64,000 nt of DNA from CAZEFK01 sp964511405. Lineage in GTDB: Bacteria; Pseudomonadota; Alphaproteobacteria; Elsterales; Elsteraceae. Within the stretch, counting starts at the first letter, position 1, and each line of letters opens with the position of its first letter. Both the position numbers and the translations under genes were made by a program. The notes below the pieces were generated by a model. That model ran no database searches and had not been told where the DNA came from. It saw nothing but the letters and a program-made list of their open reading frames with translations. The stretch spans positions 16,881 to 80,880 of the forward strand of contig CAZEFK010000002.1 in the NCBI GenBank assembly GCA_964511405.1, read 5' to 3'. Positions 18,651 to 26,110 of this stretch are shown piece by piece.

Positions 18651-19808
18651 ATGTCCGCACCCGACATCTCGATCCTGCTGCCCACGCGCGGGCGGCCCGA
18701 AACCTTCGGCGCCGCCCTGGCGACCGCCCTGGCCCAGGACCATTCGGCCATCGAGGTGGTGGTCCAGAACAACGGTGCCGACCCCGCGACCCGGGCCCTG
18801 GTCGAGGCCGCCCGCGACCCGCGCATCGCCTATGACGAGACCCCGGCGGTGCTGTCCATGACCGACAATTGGGAGCGGGCCCTGCGCCGCGCCCGCGGTC
18901 GCTGGGTCACGGTGCTGGGCGACGACGACGGCCTGATGGCCGACGCCTGCCGGATCGTCTACGGCCTTGCCGCCGCCGACCCGGAGCTGGCGGTGATAAG
19001 CTGGGCGCCGGCCGACTATGGCTGGGACAGCGACCGCTCGCACCTGCGCAACCGCCTCGCGGTCAAGAACGTGCTGGACGCCGACCGCCGCGAGATGACG
19101 GCCACGGCTGACCTGTTCGACCGGGCCCTGGACCTGACCCTGTCGTTCCTCGACCTGCCGATGGCCTACAACGGCTTCGTCGCCGCCCGGCTGATCCGGA
19201 CGGCGCAGTCGCGCTGGGGCCGCTATTTCGGCTCGGTGCTGCCCGACGTCCATTCGGGCCTGGTCAACCTGCTGCTCGCCGATCGCTATCTGCGCCTCCA
19301 CCGGCCGCTGTCGGTGCGCGGCACCTCCGGCCAGAGCGTCGGCGCCGCCTTCACCCGCCATGCCGAAGGGGCAGCCCGGCGCGCCGCGTTCGAAGCCGAG
19401 AGCGGCGGCGGCGCCCTGTGGCAGCCCGGACTGTTCCCCAGCGCCAACCTGGCCATGGTGATCGCCAACTCGCTGATGGGCAGCGTGCGGATTTTGCGGC
19501 CGGAGGTCGGTCCCGGGCGGGTCGATCCGGCCCGGGTGCTGGCCCTGATGGCCGCCACCATCGGCCATGCGCCCGACGGCTACGACGCGACCCTGGCGGA
19601 CGCCCGCCGCCTGGCCGAGATGCATGGGCTGACGGTCGACTGGAGCCAGATCCCGCCGCGGCCGCCGCCCCTGCCCCCCGCCGCCCCCGGCCTGTGGCGG
19701 GCCGGTGACGTGTCGGTGCTGGTGGTCGACTGCGCACAGCAGGGCATCCGCACCGTCGCCGACGCCGTGGCCTATGCCGCACGGGTGCTGCCGGAATGGC
19801 GCGGCTGA
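18651..19808 (+). CDS. Family 2 glycosyltransferase (paralogue A)
   Basis: Glycosyltransferase of 385 residues with a GT-A fold N-terminus: ISILLPTRGRPETF, then VVVQNNGADPATRALV, and WVTVLGDDDGLMADAC holding the DxD-type metal/nucleotide motif. It is a paralogue of the tandem genes at 24912 and 26111; all share YDETxxVL, TxNWERAL, the LPDVHS/Y motif, WQPGLFPS and a C-terminal VVDCA...I.T.ADA block ending WR. No signal peptide or membrane helix is seen, so it is cytosolic or membrane-associated through partners. Acceptor unknown. No good ribosome binding site precedes the ATG. Confidence 0.85.
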   Translation: MSAPDISILLPTRGRPETFGAALATALAQDHSAIEVVVQNNGADPATRALVEAARDPRIAYDETPAVLSMTDNWERALRRARGRWVTVLGDDDGLMADACRIVYGLAAADPELAVISWAPADYGWDSDRSHLRNRLAVKNVLDADRREMTATADLFDRALDLTLSFLDLPMAYNGFVAARLIRTAQSRWGRYFGSVLPDVHSGLVNLLLADRYLRLHRPLSVRGTSGQSVGAAFTRHAEGAARRAAFEAESGGGALWQPGLFPSANLAMVIANSLMGSVRILRPEVGPGRVDPARVLALMAATIGHAPDGYDATLADARRLAEMHGLTVDWSQIPPRPPPLPPAAPGLWRAGDVSVLVVDCAQQGIRTVADAVAYAARVLPEWRG

Positions 19809-19819
19809 CCGGAGCAGCC

Positions 19820-19849
19820 TTGTCAGGCGCCCAATGTTCCTGTTATGTT
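19820..19849 (+). promoter_or_regulatory. Candidate promoter for the 69-residue gene
   Basis: TTGTCA, 18 bases, then TATGTT, 33 bases before the start codon. The -10 box lies in a direct repeat of ATGTTCCTG (19834-19842 and 19845-19853). The match is by eye only. Confidence 0.4.
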
Positions 19850-19881
19850 CCTGACACCGCCATTCGCGCAGGAGCAGGTTC

Positions 19882-20091
19882 ATGCAGGCCGCAACCAGGA
19901 TCGACCCCCTCCGCGAGACTCGGCGGCAGTTCGCCGAAAGCCTGAGGCCGGAGGTCTACCGCGTCGCCGTCGCCCATCGCCATCTGCTGCGCGGCCGCGA
20001 TCCCGCGGCCCTGACCACGCGGCAGCTGATGGACTTCGCCGACGAGAACCCGCATCTGTTCAGTGCTCGGGGGCAGCTCGAACGCCAGTGA
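19882..20091 (+). CDS. Small hypothetical protein, 69 residues
   Basis: Short frame beginning MQAATRIDPLRETRRQFAES with CAGGAG eight bases before the ATG and a plausible promoter at 19820-19849. Composition is charged and predicted helical (Arg, Glu, Asp), with no signal, membrane segment or cysteine. G/C-ending codons dominate, as in real genes here. It ends before the convergent permease gene. I do not recognise the family. Confidence 0.55.
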   Translation: MQAATRIDPLRETRRQFAESLRPEVYRVAVAHRHLLRGRDPAALTTRQLMDFADENPHLFSARGQLERQ

Positions 20092-20122
20092 CGGCACCGC
20101 CCGGCGGACCCTACCGGCATCC

Positions 20123-21076
20123 CTATCGCGACGGCCGCTGGCCGCCGCCCACGGCGATCACGGCGACGATGATGAGGCCGGTCATCACGTCGCGCACGCC
20201 GGCGCCAAAGCCGGCGTTGTTGAGCATGGCGACGACCATGAACAGGAACAGCGCGGCCCCCCACAGGCCCGGCAGATTGGCCATGCCGCCGGCAACGGAG
20301 GTGCCGCCGATCACCACCGCAGCGATCGAAGCCAGCAGGTACTCGGCGCCGACATCCAGCGACGAGCCGCCGGTGAAGCCGGCCAGCAGCGCGCCGCACA
20401 GCCCGGCCAGGCCGCCGCACAGGACGTAGGTCGCGAACCGGGTGCGGTCGACCGCCAAGCCGGCCAGCCGCGCCGCCCGCCGGTTCTGGCCGATGGCCAG
20501 GACCGAGCGCCCGTAGATCGTGCGATGCAGCGCAACCCCGGCCAGCACCGACAGCCCGGCCGCCGCGAAGGCCAGGACCGGCACGCCGCCGGCCCGCGCG
20601 ACCGCGAAGTCGGCAAAGGCGGGCGGCGGCTTGATCTGCAGGCCGCGGCCATAGGAGATGCCGACCGACTGGATGATGAAGCTCGCTGACAGCGTCGCGA
20701 TGATCGGCGGGATCTTGAGCAGCCGGATCAGCGCATAGTTGGCCGCGCCGATCGCCAAACCAACGGCGACCGGGGCCGCCAAGCCCAGCGCGATGCGGCT
20801 GTCGGCGCCATCCATCACCTTCATCGCCACGGCACTGGCCAGCCCGATCGTGGCCGGCACCGACAGGTCGATGTTGCCCGGCCCCAGGGTGATCACGAAC
20901 ATCTGCCCGATCGCCACGATCACCGTGAACGTCGCGAAGGCGAGCGCCGTGGCCAGCAGCCCCTGGGCGCCCTGGCCGCCGGCGACCGCGATCGCGGCAC
21001 CCCACACCAGCAGGGCGCCGGCGAACGACCAGGCCCACGGACGGTCGAGCAGGAGGCGGCGCAGCATGTCCGTCAT
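20123..21076 (-). CDS. Sugar ABC transporter permease (YjfF/RbsC type)
   Basis: Permease of 317 residues, BPD_transp_2 family. GQMFVITLGPGNIDLSVPATIGLA is the conserved substrate-path motif, and VLAIGQNRRAARLAGLAVDRTRF the ATPase-contacting loop, followed by VIGGTSVAGG. The ATG at 21076 overlaps the preceding permease stop by four bases. It is the last gene of a four-gene operon (binding protein, ATPase, two permeases) whose order matches the YtfQRT-YjfF hexose importer. The two permeases probably form a heterodimer. Its 5' extension to 21187 in frame is only the overlapping permease gene. Confidence 0.88.
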   Translation of the reverse strand: MTDMLRRLLLDRPWAWSFAGALLVWGAAIAVAGGQGAQGLLATALAFATFTVIVAIGQMFVITLGPGNIDLSVPATIGLASAVAMKVMDGADSRIALGLAAPVAVGLAIGAANYALIRLLKIPPIIATLSASFIIQSVGISYGRGLQIKPPPAFADFAVARAGGVPVLAFAAAGLSVLAGVALHRTIYGRSVLAIGQNRRAARLAGLAVDRTRFATYVLCGGLAGLCGALLAGFTGGSSLDVGAEYLLASIAAVVIGGTSVAGGMANLPGLWGAALFLFMVVAMLNNAGFGAGVRDVMTGLIIVAVIAVGGGQRPSR

Positions 21077-22044
21077 GCCTCGCCTCGGTCGATGGCAACC
21101 CGCGCCGCCAGGATCAGGATCAGGATCAGGATGACGCCCTGGGCGCCGACCTGCCATTCCGAGGGGATCCGCACCCCGGGCAGCCACGGTACCTGGAAGA
21201 AGTTGAGCGCGACCGCCGCCAGCTGCAGGGTCAGCGCCCCGATCACGGCCCCCACCGGCGACACGCGCCCGCCCACGAACTCAGCGCCGCCCAGGATCGC
21301 CCCGGCGATCGACAGCAGCGTGTAGCCGTTGGCCATGTTGGCGTCGGCCGAGGTCGACACGCCGACCAGCGCCAGGCCGGACGCCACCCCGAACAGCCCG
21401 GCGGCCATGAACATCGCCACCCGGATCCACAGCAGCGACCAGCCGGCCCGCGCCAGCGCTTCGGGGTTGCCGCCGGCGCCGCGCAGGATGGCGCCCAACG
21501 AGGTGCGCATCAGCGCCAGATGGGCAACCACCGCCACCGCCGCCGCCGCCACGATCGGGAACGGCACCAGCGGCACCGGCAGCGCCATCAGCCCCTGCAG
21601 CCAGGCCGGCGCATGGCCGCCCGGCGTCGGCCGGACCAGGATCGCCAGCCCCAGCCAGACGAAGCCCATCCCCAGGGTCACGACGATCGACGGCACCCGG
21701 CGCAGATGGATGATGGCGCCGACCAGGCCATAGGCGGCCACCGCCCCGGCCAGGACGGCAATCCCCAGCAGGGGCCGGCCGGGCAGCCAGGTCGCCGCGA
21801 CGCAGCCGACGAACCCGACGAACGCGCCGATCGACAGGTCGAGGTCGTTGATCGTGATGACGCAGAGCTGCGCGATCGTGGCCAGCGCCACCGGCACCGC
21901 CAGGTTGAGCATCAGGGTCAGGCCGAAATAGCTGATCGCCCGCGGATTGAGGACGTCGATGGCGACCAGCACCAGCGCCAGCGACAGGATCGGCAGCAGC
22001 GCCCGCAGCCGGCGGCGCTGGACGGGCCGGACGGTGCGGATCAT
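21073..22044 (-). CDS. Sugar ABC transporter permease (YtfT/RbsC type)
   Basis: Permease of 323 residues. It contains LCVITINDLDLSIGAFVGFVG, with Asp-Leu-Ser as in RbsC but ND in place of the usual GG, and AILRGAGGNPEALARAGWSLLW as the coupling loop, then ILGGAEFVGGRVS. Several clear membrane helices are seen, the last being GVILILILILAARVA. Its ATG overlaps the ATPase stop by four bases and its stop overlaps the next permease start by four, so the operon is translationally coupled throughout. Confidence 0.88.
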   Translation of the reverse strand: MIRTVRPVQRRRLRALLPILSLALVLVAIDVLNPRAISYFGLTLMLNLAVPVALATIAQLCVITINDLDLSIGAFVGFVGCVAATWLPGRPLLGIAVLAGAVAAYGLVGAIIHLRRVPSIVVTLGMGFVWLGLAILVRPTPGGHAPAWLQGLMALPVPLVPFPIVAAAAVAVVAHLALMRTSLGAILRGAGGNPEALARAGWSLLWIRVAMFMAAGLFGVASGLALVGVSTSADANMANGYTLLSIAGAILGGAEFVGGRVSPVGAVIGALTLQLAAVALNFFQVPWLPGVRIPSEWQVGAQGVILILILILAARVAIDRGEA

Positions 22045-23519
22045 GCGGCCGCGTCGCCCGAGGTCTCGCCCAGGGTCTCGAATGACGACTGGATCACCGC
22101 CGCCTCGGTCAGCTGGTCGCGGCCGACCTCGGCCGCGATGCGGCCATTGCGGAAGACATAGACGCGGTCGCAATAGGCCAGCTCGTCGAACTCCGTGGTG
22201 TACCACAGGAAGGTTCGGCCGGCCGCGGCCTCGGCCTGGATCAGGGTGTAGACCTCGCGCTTGGTGCCGATGTCGACACCGCGCATCGGATCGTCCATCA
22301 GCACGATGGCGGCGCCCGACGCGAGCGCCCGGGCGAACAGCACCTTCTGCTGGTTGCCCCCGGACAAGGACAGGATCGGCGCGTCGATGCCGTCGGCCCG
22401 GATGCCGATGCGGCGGCGCCAGGATTCGGCCAGCTCGGCCTCGCGGCCGAGCCGGATCAGCCCATGCCGGCACAGCGCCGCAAGCGCGCCGACGCTCAAG
22501 TTCCGCGCCACCGGCCATAGCGGAAAGATGCCGTCCGACTGGCGGTCGCCCGGAACCAGCGCAACGCTGCCCGAGAGCGCGATCGCCGCGGTCGCCCGCC
22601 GCGCGGCGTCGACGACGGCGATCAGCAGATCGGTCTGGCCGTGCCCGGCCAGACCGGCCAGGCCGACCACCTCGCCGGCGCGGGCCTCGACCGCGCGGCC
22701 ATCGGGCTGCCGTGCCGGCCGCGCCGCTACCCGCAGGGGCGCGTCACCCGCGCGCGGCGCCACGGCCGCCGCGATCGCGCCGCGCATACTGCCCATGGCC
22801 TGAACCAGCTTGTCGTGGTCGAACGCGTCAGCGCGGCCGCTCGCCACTACCCGGCCGTCGCGCATCACGACGATGCGGTCGCTGGTCGACAGGATCTCGC
22901 CCAACAGATGCGAGACCAGGACCGCGCTGGCACCGGCGGCGACGCGGCGGCGCACGAAGGCCAGCAGCTGCCCGGCGGTCTGCGCATCGAGGGCCGAGGT
23001 CGGCTCGTCCAGGACGACCAGCCGCACGGGCGCGTCCGTCTCGGTGAAGGCCCGCGCGATCTCGACCATCTGACGCCGGCTGATCGGCAGGTCGGCGACC
23101 ACGTCGCCCGGCTGGATGCCATGGTCGGGGAAGATCTCGTCCAGCTGGGCCTGCATCAGGCGGCCGCCACGCTGGCGCCAGCCCCGGCCGCGAATCGCCG
23201 GATGGACGACCGCCGCGTTCTCCGCGACGGTCAGATTCGGGCACAGCGACAGTTCCTGGAAGACACAGCGGATGCCCAGCCGATGGGCCTCGGCTACCGC
23301 ATGGTGCCCGGCCGGCTGGCCGGCCGCCAGGATCCGGCCGCTGTCGGGGGCCAGGGTGCCGGCCAGTGCGCCGACCAGCGTCGACTTGCCGGCGCCGTTG
23401 TGGCCGACCAGGCCGACGCACTCGCCGGCGGCGATCGCCAGGTCCACGCCCTGCAGGGCGCGGATTGCCCCGAAGCTCTTGGCGATCGCCTCCAGGCGGA
23501 TGAGTTCGCGGTCCGGCAC
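22041..23519 (-). CDS. Sugar ABC transporter ATP-binding protein, double domain (RbsA/YtfR type)
   Basis: ATPase of 492 residues with two nucleotide-binding domains. Domain 1 (about 1-235): Walker A GHNGAGKST and Walker B LVVLDEPTSALD are intact, but the signature reads LPISRRQMVEIAR instead of LSxGQ. Domain 2 (about 255-480): the Walker A region is degenerate (GLAGHGQTDLL, no Lys), as usual for this family, while LSGGNQQKVLFAR and IVLMDDPMRGVD are good. Thus each composite site combines one strong and one weak element. It follows the binding-protein gene after 33 bases. The sugar is not identifiable. Confidence 0.88.
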   Translation of the reverse strand: MPDRELIRLEAIAKSFGAIRALQGVDLAIAAGECVGLVGHNGAGKSTLVGALAGTLAPDSGRILAAGQPAGHHAVAEAHRLGIRCVFQELSLCPNLTVAENAAVVHPAIRGRGWRQRGGRLMQAQLDEIFPDHGIQPGDVVADLPISRRQMVEIARAFTETDAPVRLVVLDEPTSALDAQTAGQLLAFVRRRVAAGASAVLVSHLLGEILSTSDRIVVMRDGRVVASGRADAFDHDKLVQAMGSMRGAIAAAVAPRAGDAPLRVAARPARQPDGRAVEARAGEVVGLAGLAGHGQTDLLIAVVDAARRATAAIALSGSVALVPGDRQSDGIFPLWPVARNLSVGALAALCRHGLIRLGREAELAESWRRRIGIRADGIDAPILSLSGGNQQKVLFARALASGAAIVLMDDPMRGVDIGTKREVYTLIQAEAAAGRTFLWYTTEFDELAYCDRVYVFRNGRIAAEVGRDQLTEAAVIQSSFETLGETSGDAAA

Positions 23520-23552
23520 CGCCGTCCTCCGGGATGCCAGCCCGCGCGCCGG

Positions 23553-24569
23553 CTACTTCTTGCTGTTGGCCGCGATCGCGTCGATCGCGTCCTGCTGCGT
23601 GTACTCGGTGTTGGCGACGCTGCCGACCGGCGTGGCCTTCAGCGCCTCGTCCAGATGCGCCTGATCGATGGCCAGATAGGGCACCACCATGTCATGGGGC
23701 ACGGTCTTGCCGTCCAGGATCTGCTGGGCCACCCAGAACGCCAGGGTCGACACGCCGGGGGCGATCGACGCCGACCAGGTGGTGTAGCCGTTGGCGTCGT
23801 GCTGCTGCTTCCACCACTGCAGCTCGTCCTGCCGGTTGCCCATGATGATCAGCGGCGTCGGCCGGCCCGCGGCCTTGAACGCCTGGGCCGCGCCGAAGCC
23901 GTCGCCGCCCTGGTCGACAATGGCGGCGATGTCGGGCAGCGACGGCAGGACGGTCGCGACTGCCTTCTGGGCCGTCGCCTCGTCCCAGTCGCCGGTCACG
24001 CTGTTGGCGATCTTGAAGCCCGGATGCCCCTGCACGCCGGCTTGGATGCCGTCATGGATCGCGACGTCGATCGAGGTCCCGGCCAGGCCGCGGATCTCCA
24101 GCAGGTTGCCGCCCTTCGGCAGGTGCTGGGCCACGTAGTCGACCTCGGCCTGCCCCATGCCCTTGAAGTCGACGACCACGCGGTAGGCGCAGGGCTCGGT
24201 CACGATGCCGTCGAACGACACCACGACGATGCCGGCGCCGCAGGCCGCCTTGATCGCCCCGTTGAGGGCGTCGGGCGAGGCAGCATTGATCACGATCGCG
24301 TTATAGCCCTGCAGAATCAGATTCTGGACCTGCGCCGCCTGGGTCGGCACTTCCTTGTCGGCGGTGGTGAAGACGTCCGCCGCCCCCACCACGTGCTCGG
24401 CGACCGCCTTCTTGGTGACCTTGTCCCAGCTTTGCAGCATCGCCTGGCGCCAGGAATTGCCGGCATAGTTGTTGGAGAAGGCGATGCGTTTGCCCGATGT
24501 CTCGGCCGACGCCGTGCCGGCCACCGCCAGCACCATCGCCAGCGCCGTCGTTGCGAGTACCGCCTTCAT
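23553..24569 (-). CDS. Sugar ABC transporter substrate-binding protein (YtfQ/RbsB type)
   Basis: Periplasmic binding protein of 338 residues. It has a signal peptide (MKAVLATTALAMVLAVAGTA, cleaved near SAE), then IAFSNNYAGNSWRQAMLQSW, resembling the start of YtfQ-type proteins, LILQGYNAIVINAASPDALN, and DQGGDGFGAAQAF. The ATG at 24569 is preceded by GGGGGAGG. It is the first gene of the second sugar operon. The upstream AT-rich region carries a palindrome and a promoter-like TTGACA (see 24611-24650). Confidence 0.88.
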   Translation of the reverse strand: MKAVLATTALAMVLAVAGTASAETSGKRIAFSNNYAGNSWRQAMLQSWDKVTKKAVAEHVVGAADVFTTADKEVPTQAAQVQNLILQGYNAIVINAASPDALNGAIKAACGAGIVVVSFDGIVTEPCAYRVVVDFKGMGQAEVDYVAQHLPKGGNLLEIRGLAGTSIDVAIHDGIQAGVQGHPGFKIANSVTGDWDEATAQKAVATVLPSLPDIAAIVDQGGDGFGAAQAFKAAGRPTPLIIMGNRQDELQWWKQQHDANGYTTWSASIAPGVSTLAFWVAQQILDGKTVPHDMVVPYLAIDQAHLDEALKATPVGSVANTEYTQQDAIDAIAANSKK

Positions 24570-24610
24570 GTTGGGTCCTCCCCCTCGCTGCCGGGCGAGT
24601 CGCCGCCCAT

Positions 24611-24650
24611 TATCGATATAGTTGATCCAAATCAACAGCCCTCCTGTCAA
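24611..24650 (-). promoter_or_regulatory. AT-rich promoter/operator region of the second sugar operon
   Basis: An inverted repeat GTTGAT-CCAA-ATCAAC (24621-24636) is followed toward the gene by TATCGATA, 42-67 bases before the binding-protein start. On the coding strand TTGACA occurs at 24650-24645 and TTGATT with TAATGG 17 bases later is a candidate -35/-10 pair. The palindrome is a plausible site for a LacI- or GntR-type regulator, none of which is encoded nearby. Confidence 0.4.
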
Positions 24651-24659
24651 CATCGATGC

Positions 24660-24812
24660 TCACGGCTCGAGCCTGGCCAACACGTCGAAGCGGGTCATCT
24701 TCAGCATGGCGGCACCGTCGCCGCGGATGACGAACTCGGCCTCGCGGCGCACGGCCGAGTTGCGGCTCGAAATGATCCGATGCGGCCGCCGGGGTGAAGC
24801 AGGATCGGTCAC
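24660..24812 (-). CDS. Possible 50-residue protein
   Basis: A GTG-started frame of 50 codons in the gap between the second sugar operon and the tandem glycosyltransferases. From residue 15 onward nearly every codon ends in G or C, the bias of real genes here, and the C-terminus reads AAMLKMTRFDVLARLEP. The start has only a distant AAGGA. It may be a small gene or the 3' end of a lost one. The family is not recognised. The rest of 24813-24911 shows nothing. Confidence 0.35.
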   Translation of the reverse strand: MTDPASPRRPHRIISSRNSAVRREAEFVIRGDGAAMLKMTRFDVLARLEP

Positions 24813-24911
24813 GCGCTGGCCCTGTCCTTGTGATCGCCCGCCGAACGGACTGTTTGCTCCCTTACTGCCCTCCGGTTACGGCCACGTGACGAGGCCCGCC
24901 GCAGCGGTCGG

Positions 24912-26081
24912 TCAGCGCCAGTTCGGAAACAGGCCGCTGACCAGGGCGCAAGCGTCGGCGATGGTGCCGATCCGGGCCCGGGCGCAATCGATCACGAGCA
25001 TCGTGTGATCCCACGGCATCCGATGGAACCCTGGCGTCGAGCGCAAGGGCGGCGTCGGCGCGGCCGGAACGGTCGACCAATCGACCGGCAGCTGGTGCAG
25101 TTCCGCCAGCCGCCGGAGGTCGGCCAGGCGCGCCGCGAAACCGGCAGGATCGGACGGCAGGGCGCCGATCATGGCGCGGGCCAAGCCGTGGAAATCCAGT
25201 TGCGGCCCGCTCACGCCCGGGAACAATCGCGCCTTGGACGCCAGCAAGGCATTGGCGATCACCATCTCCAGCGTCCAGGACGGGAACAGGCCGGGCTGCC
25301 AGCGCGCCTCCTCGCCGCCGGTGTCCGCCGCCGCATTGTCGGCCTCGAATTCGCCGCGGCGATGACGCCCGGCCTCGTACTGACCGTAGGCCGAGCCGAT
25401 GGAATGGCCTGATACGCCGCGCACCCCCAGCGGACGCGTCAGGTGCAGAAACATCGGCGCCATGCACAGATTGACGATCGCCGAGTGGACATCCGGAAGG
25501 TCGGTATCGAAATACCGGCCATATAATGCCCGCGCGCGACGAATTAGAGATATATGAGTAAATGCACAATAAATTGTCGGTGCGGTCAGCAGCTGTCTTT
25601 CGTACTTATAAATATCCCCTATGAGCTCTACGGAATTTATTAAATAGCCAATATCGGTCTTATCGACATTGGGTACACATAGAAGATCGCGAATGCTGGG
25701 TTGGGCGGTAGGCCAGCCGTAGTCAGGAATGTTCCACTTGATCACGGTGAGGCCAGCCATGGACGTCGCCACATGCCGGACATAGGAGCACGCATCGGGC
25801 AACAGCCCGTCGTCATCGCCGAGATAGGTCACCCAGTCGCCGCTGGCCTGGTTCAGCGCCCGCTCCCAGTTCGCCGTCATGGGCAGGACCTCGGCCGTCT
25901 CATCATAGACGATCCGAGGGTCCGCCGCGGCGTCCACGATCGCCCGGGTCTCGGGGTCGGCGCCGTTGTTCTGGACCACGATCTCGACCCCGGGATCGTC
26001 CTGCCACAGCGCGGTGGCCAGGGCATGCCGGAAGGTGTCGGGGCGCCGCTTGGTCGGCAGGACGATGGTGAAGTCGGCCAT
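24912..26081 (-). CDS. Family 2 glycosyltransferase (paralogue B)
   Basis: Glycosyltransferase of 389 residues, paralogue of 26111-27271 and of 18651-19808. N-terminal GT-A motifs: FTIVLPTKRRPDTF, IVVQNNGADPETRAIV, WVTYLGDDDGLLPDAC. The start ATG at 26081 aligns exactly with paralogue C. Residues 1-77 are identical in sequence to C and the DNA nearly so, whereas residues 120-240 diverge strongly. The middle (about 25500-25700) is much richer in A/T than the rest and uses codons uncommon here. It looks like a mosaic made by gene conversion or transfer. Acceptor unknown. Confidence 0.85.
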   Translation of the reverse strand: MADFTIVLPTKRRPDTFRHALATALWQDDPGVEIVVQNNGADPETRAIVDAAADPRIVYDETAEVLPMTANWERALNQASGDWVTYLGDDDGLLPDACSYVRHVATSMAGLTVIKWNIPDYGWPTAQPSIRDLLCVPNVDKTDIGYLINSVELIGDIYKYERQLLTAPTIYCAFTHISLIRRARALYGRYFDTDLPDVHSAIVNLCMAPMFLHLTRPLGVRGVSGHSIGSAYGQYEAGRHRRGEFEADNAAADTGGEEARWQPGLFPSWTLEMVIANALLASKARLFPGVSGPQLDFHGLARAMIGALPSDPAGFAARLADLRRLAELHQLPVDWSTVPAAPTPPLRSTPGFHRMPWDHTMLVIDCARARIGTIADACALVSGLFPNWR

Positions 26082-26085
26082 GGCC
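25861..26085. repeat. 225-bp near-identical repeat, copy 1
   Basis: This stretch matches 27051-27275 (offset 1190) with five mismatches, including an uninterrupted identical run of 167 bases (25903-26069). It covers the first 74 codons of glycosyltransferase B and the start codon. Third codon positions are also identical, which separates it from the diverged remainder of the gene. Confidence 0.9.
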
Positions 26086-26110
26086 TCAGGGTGTTGCGAT
26101 CGGCCGCGAC

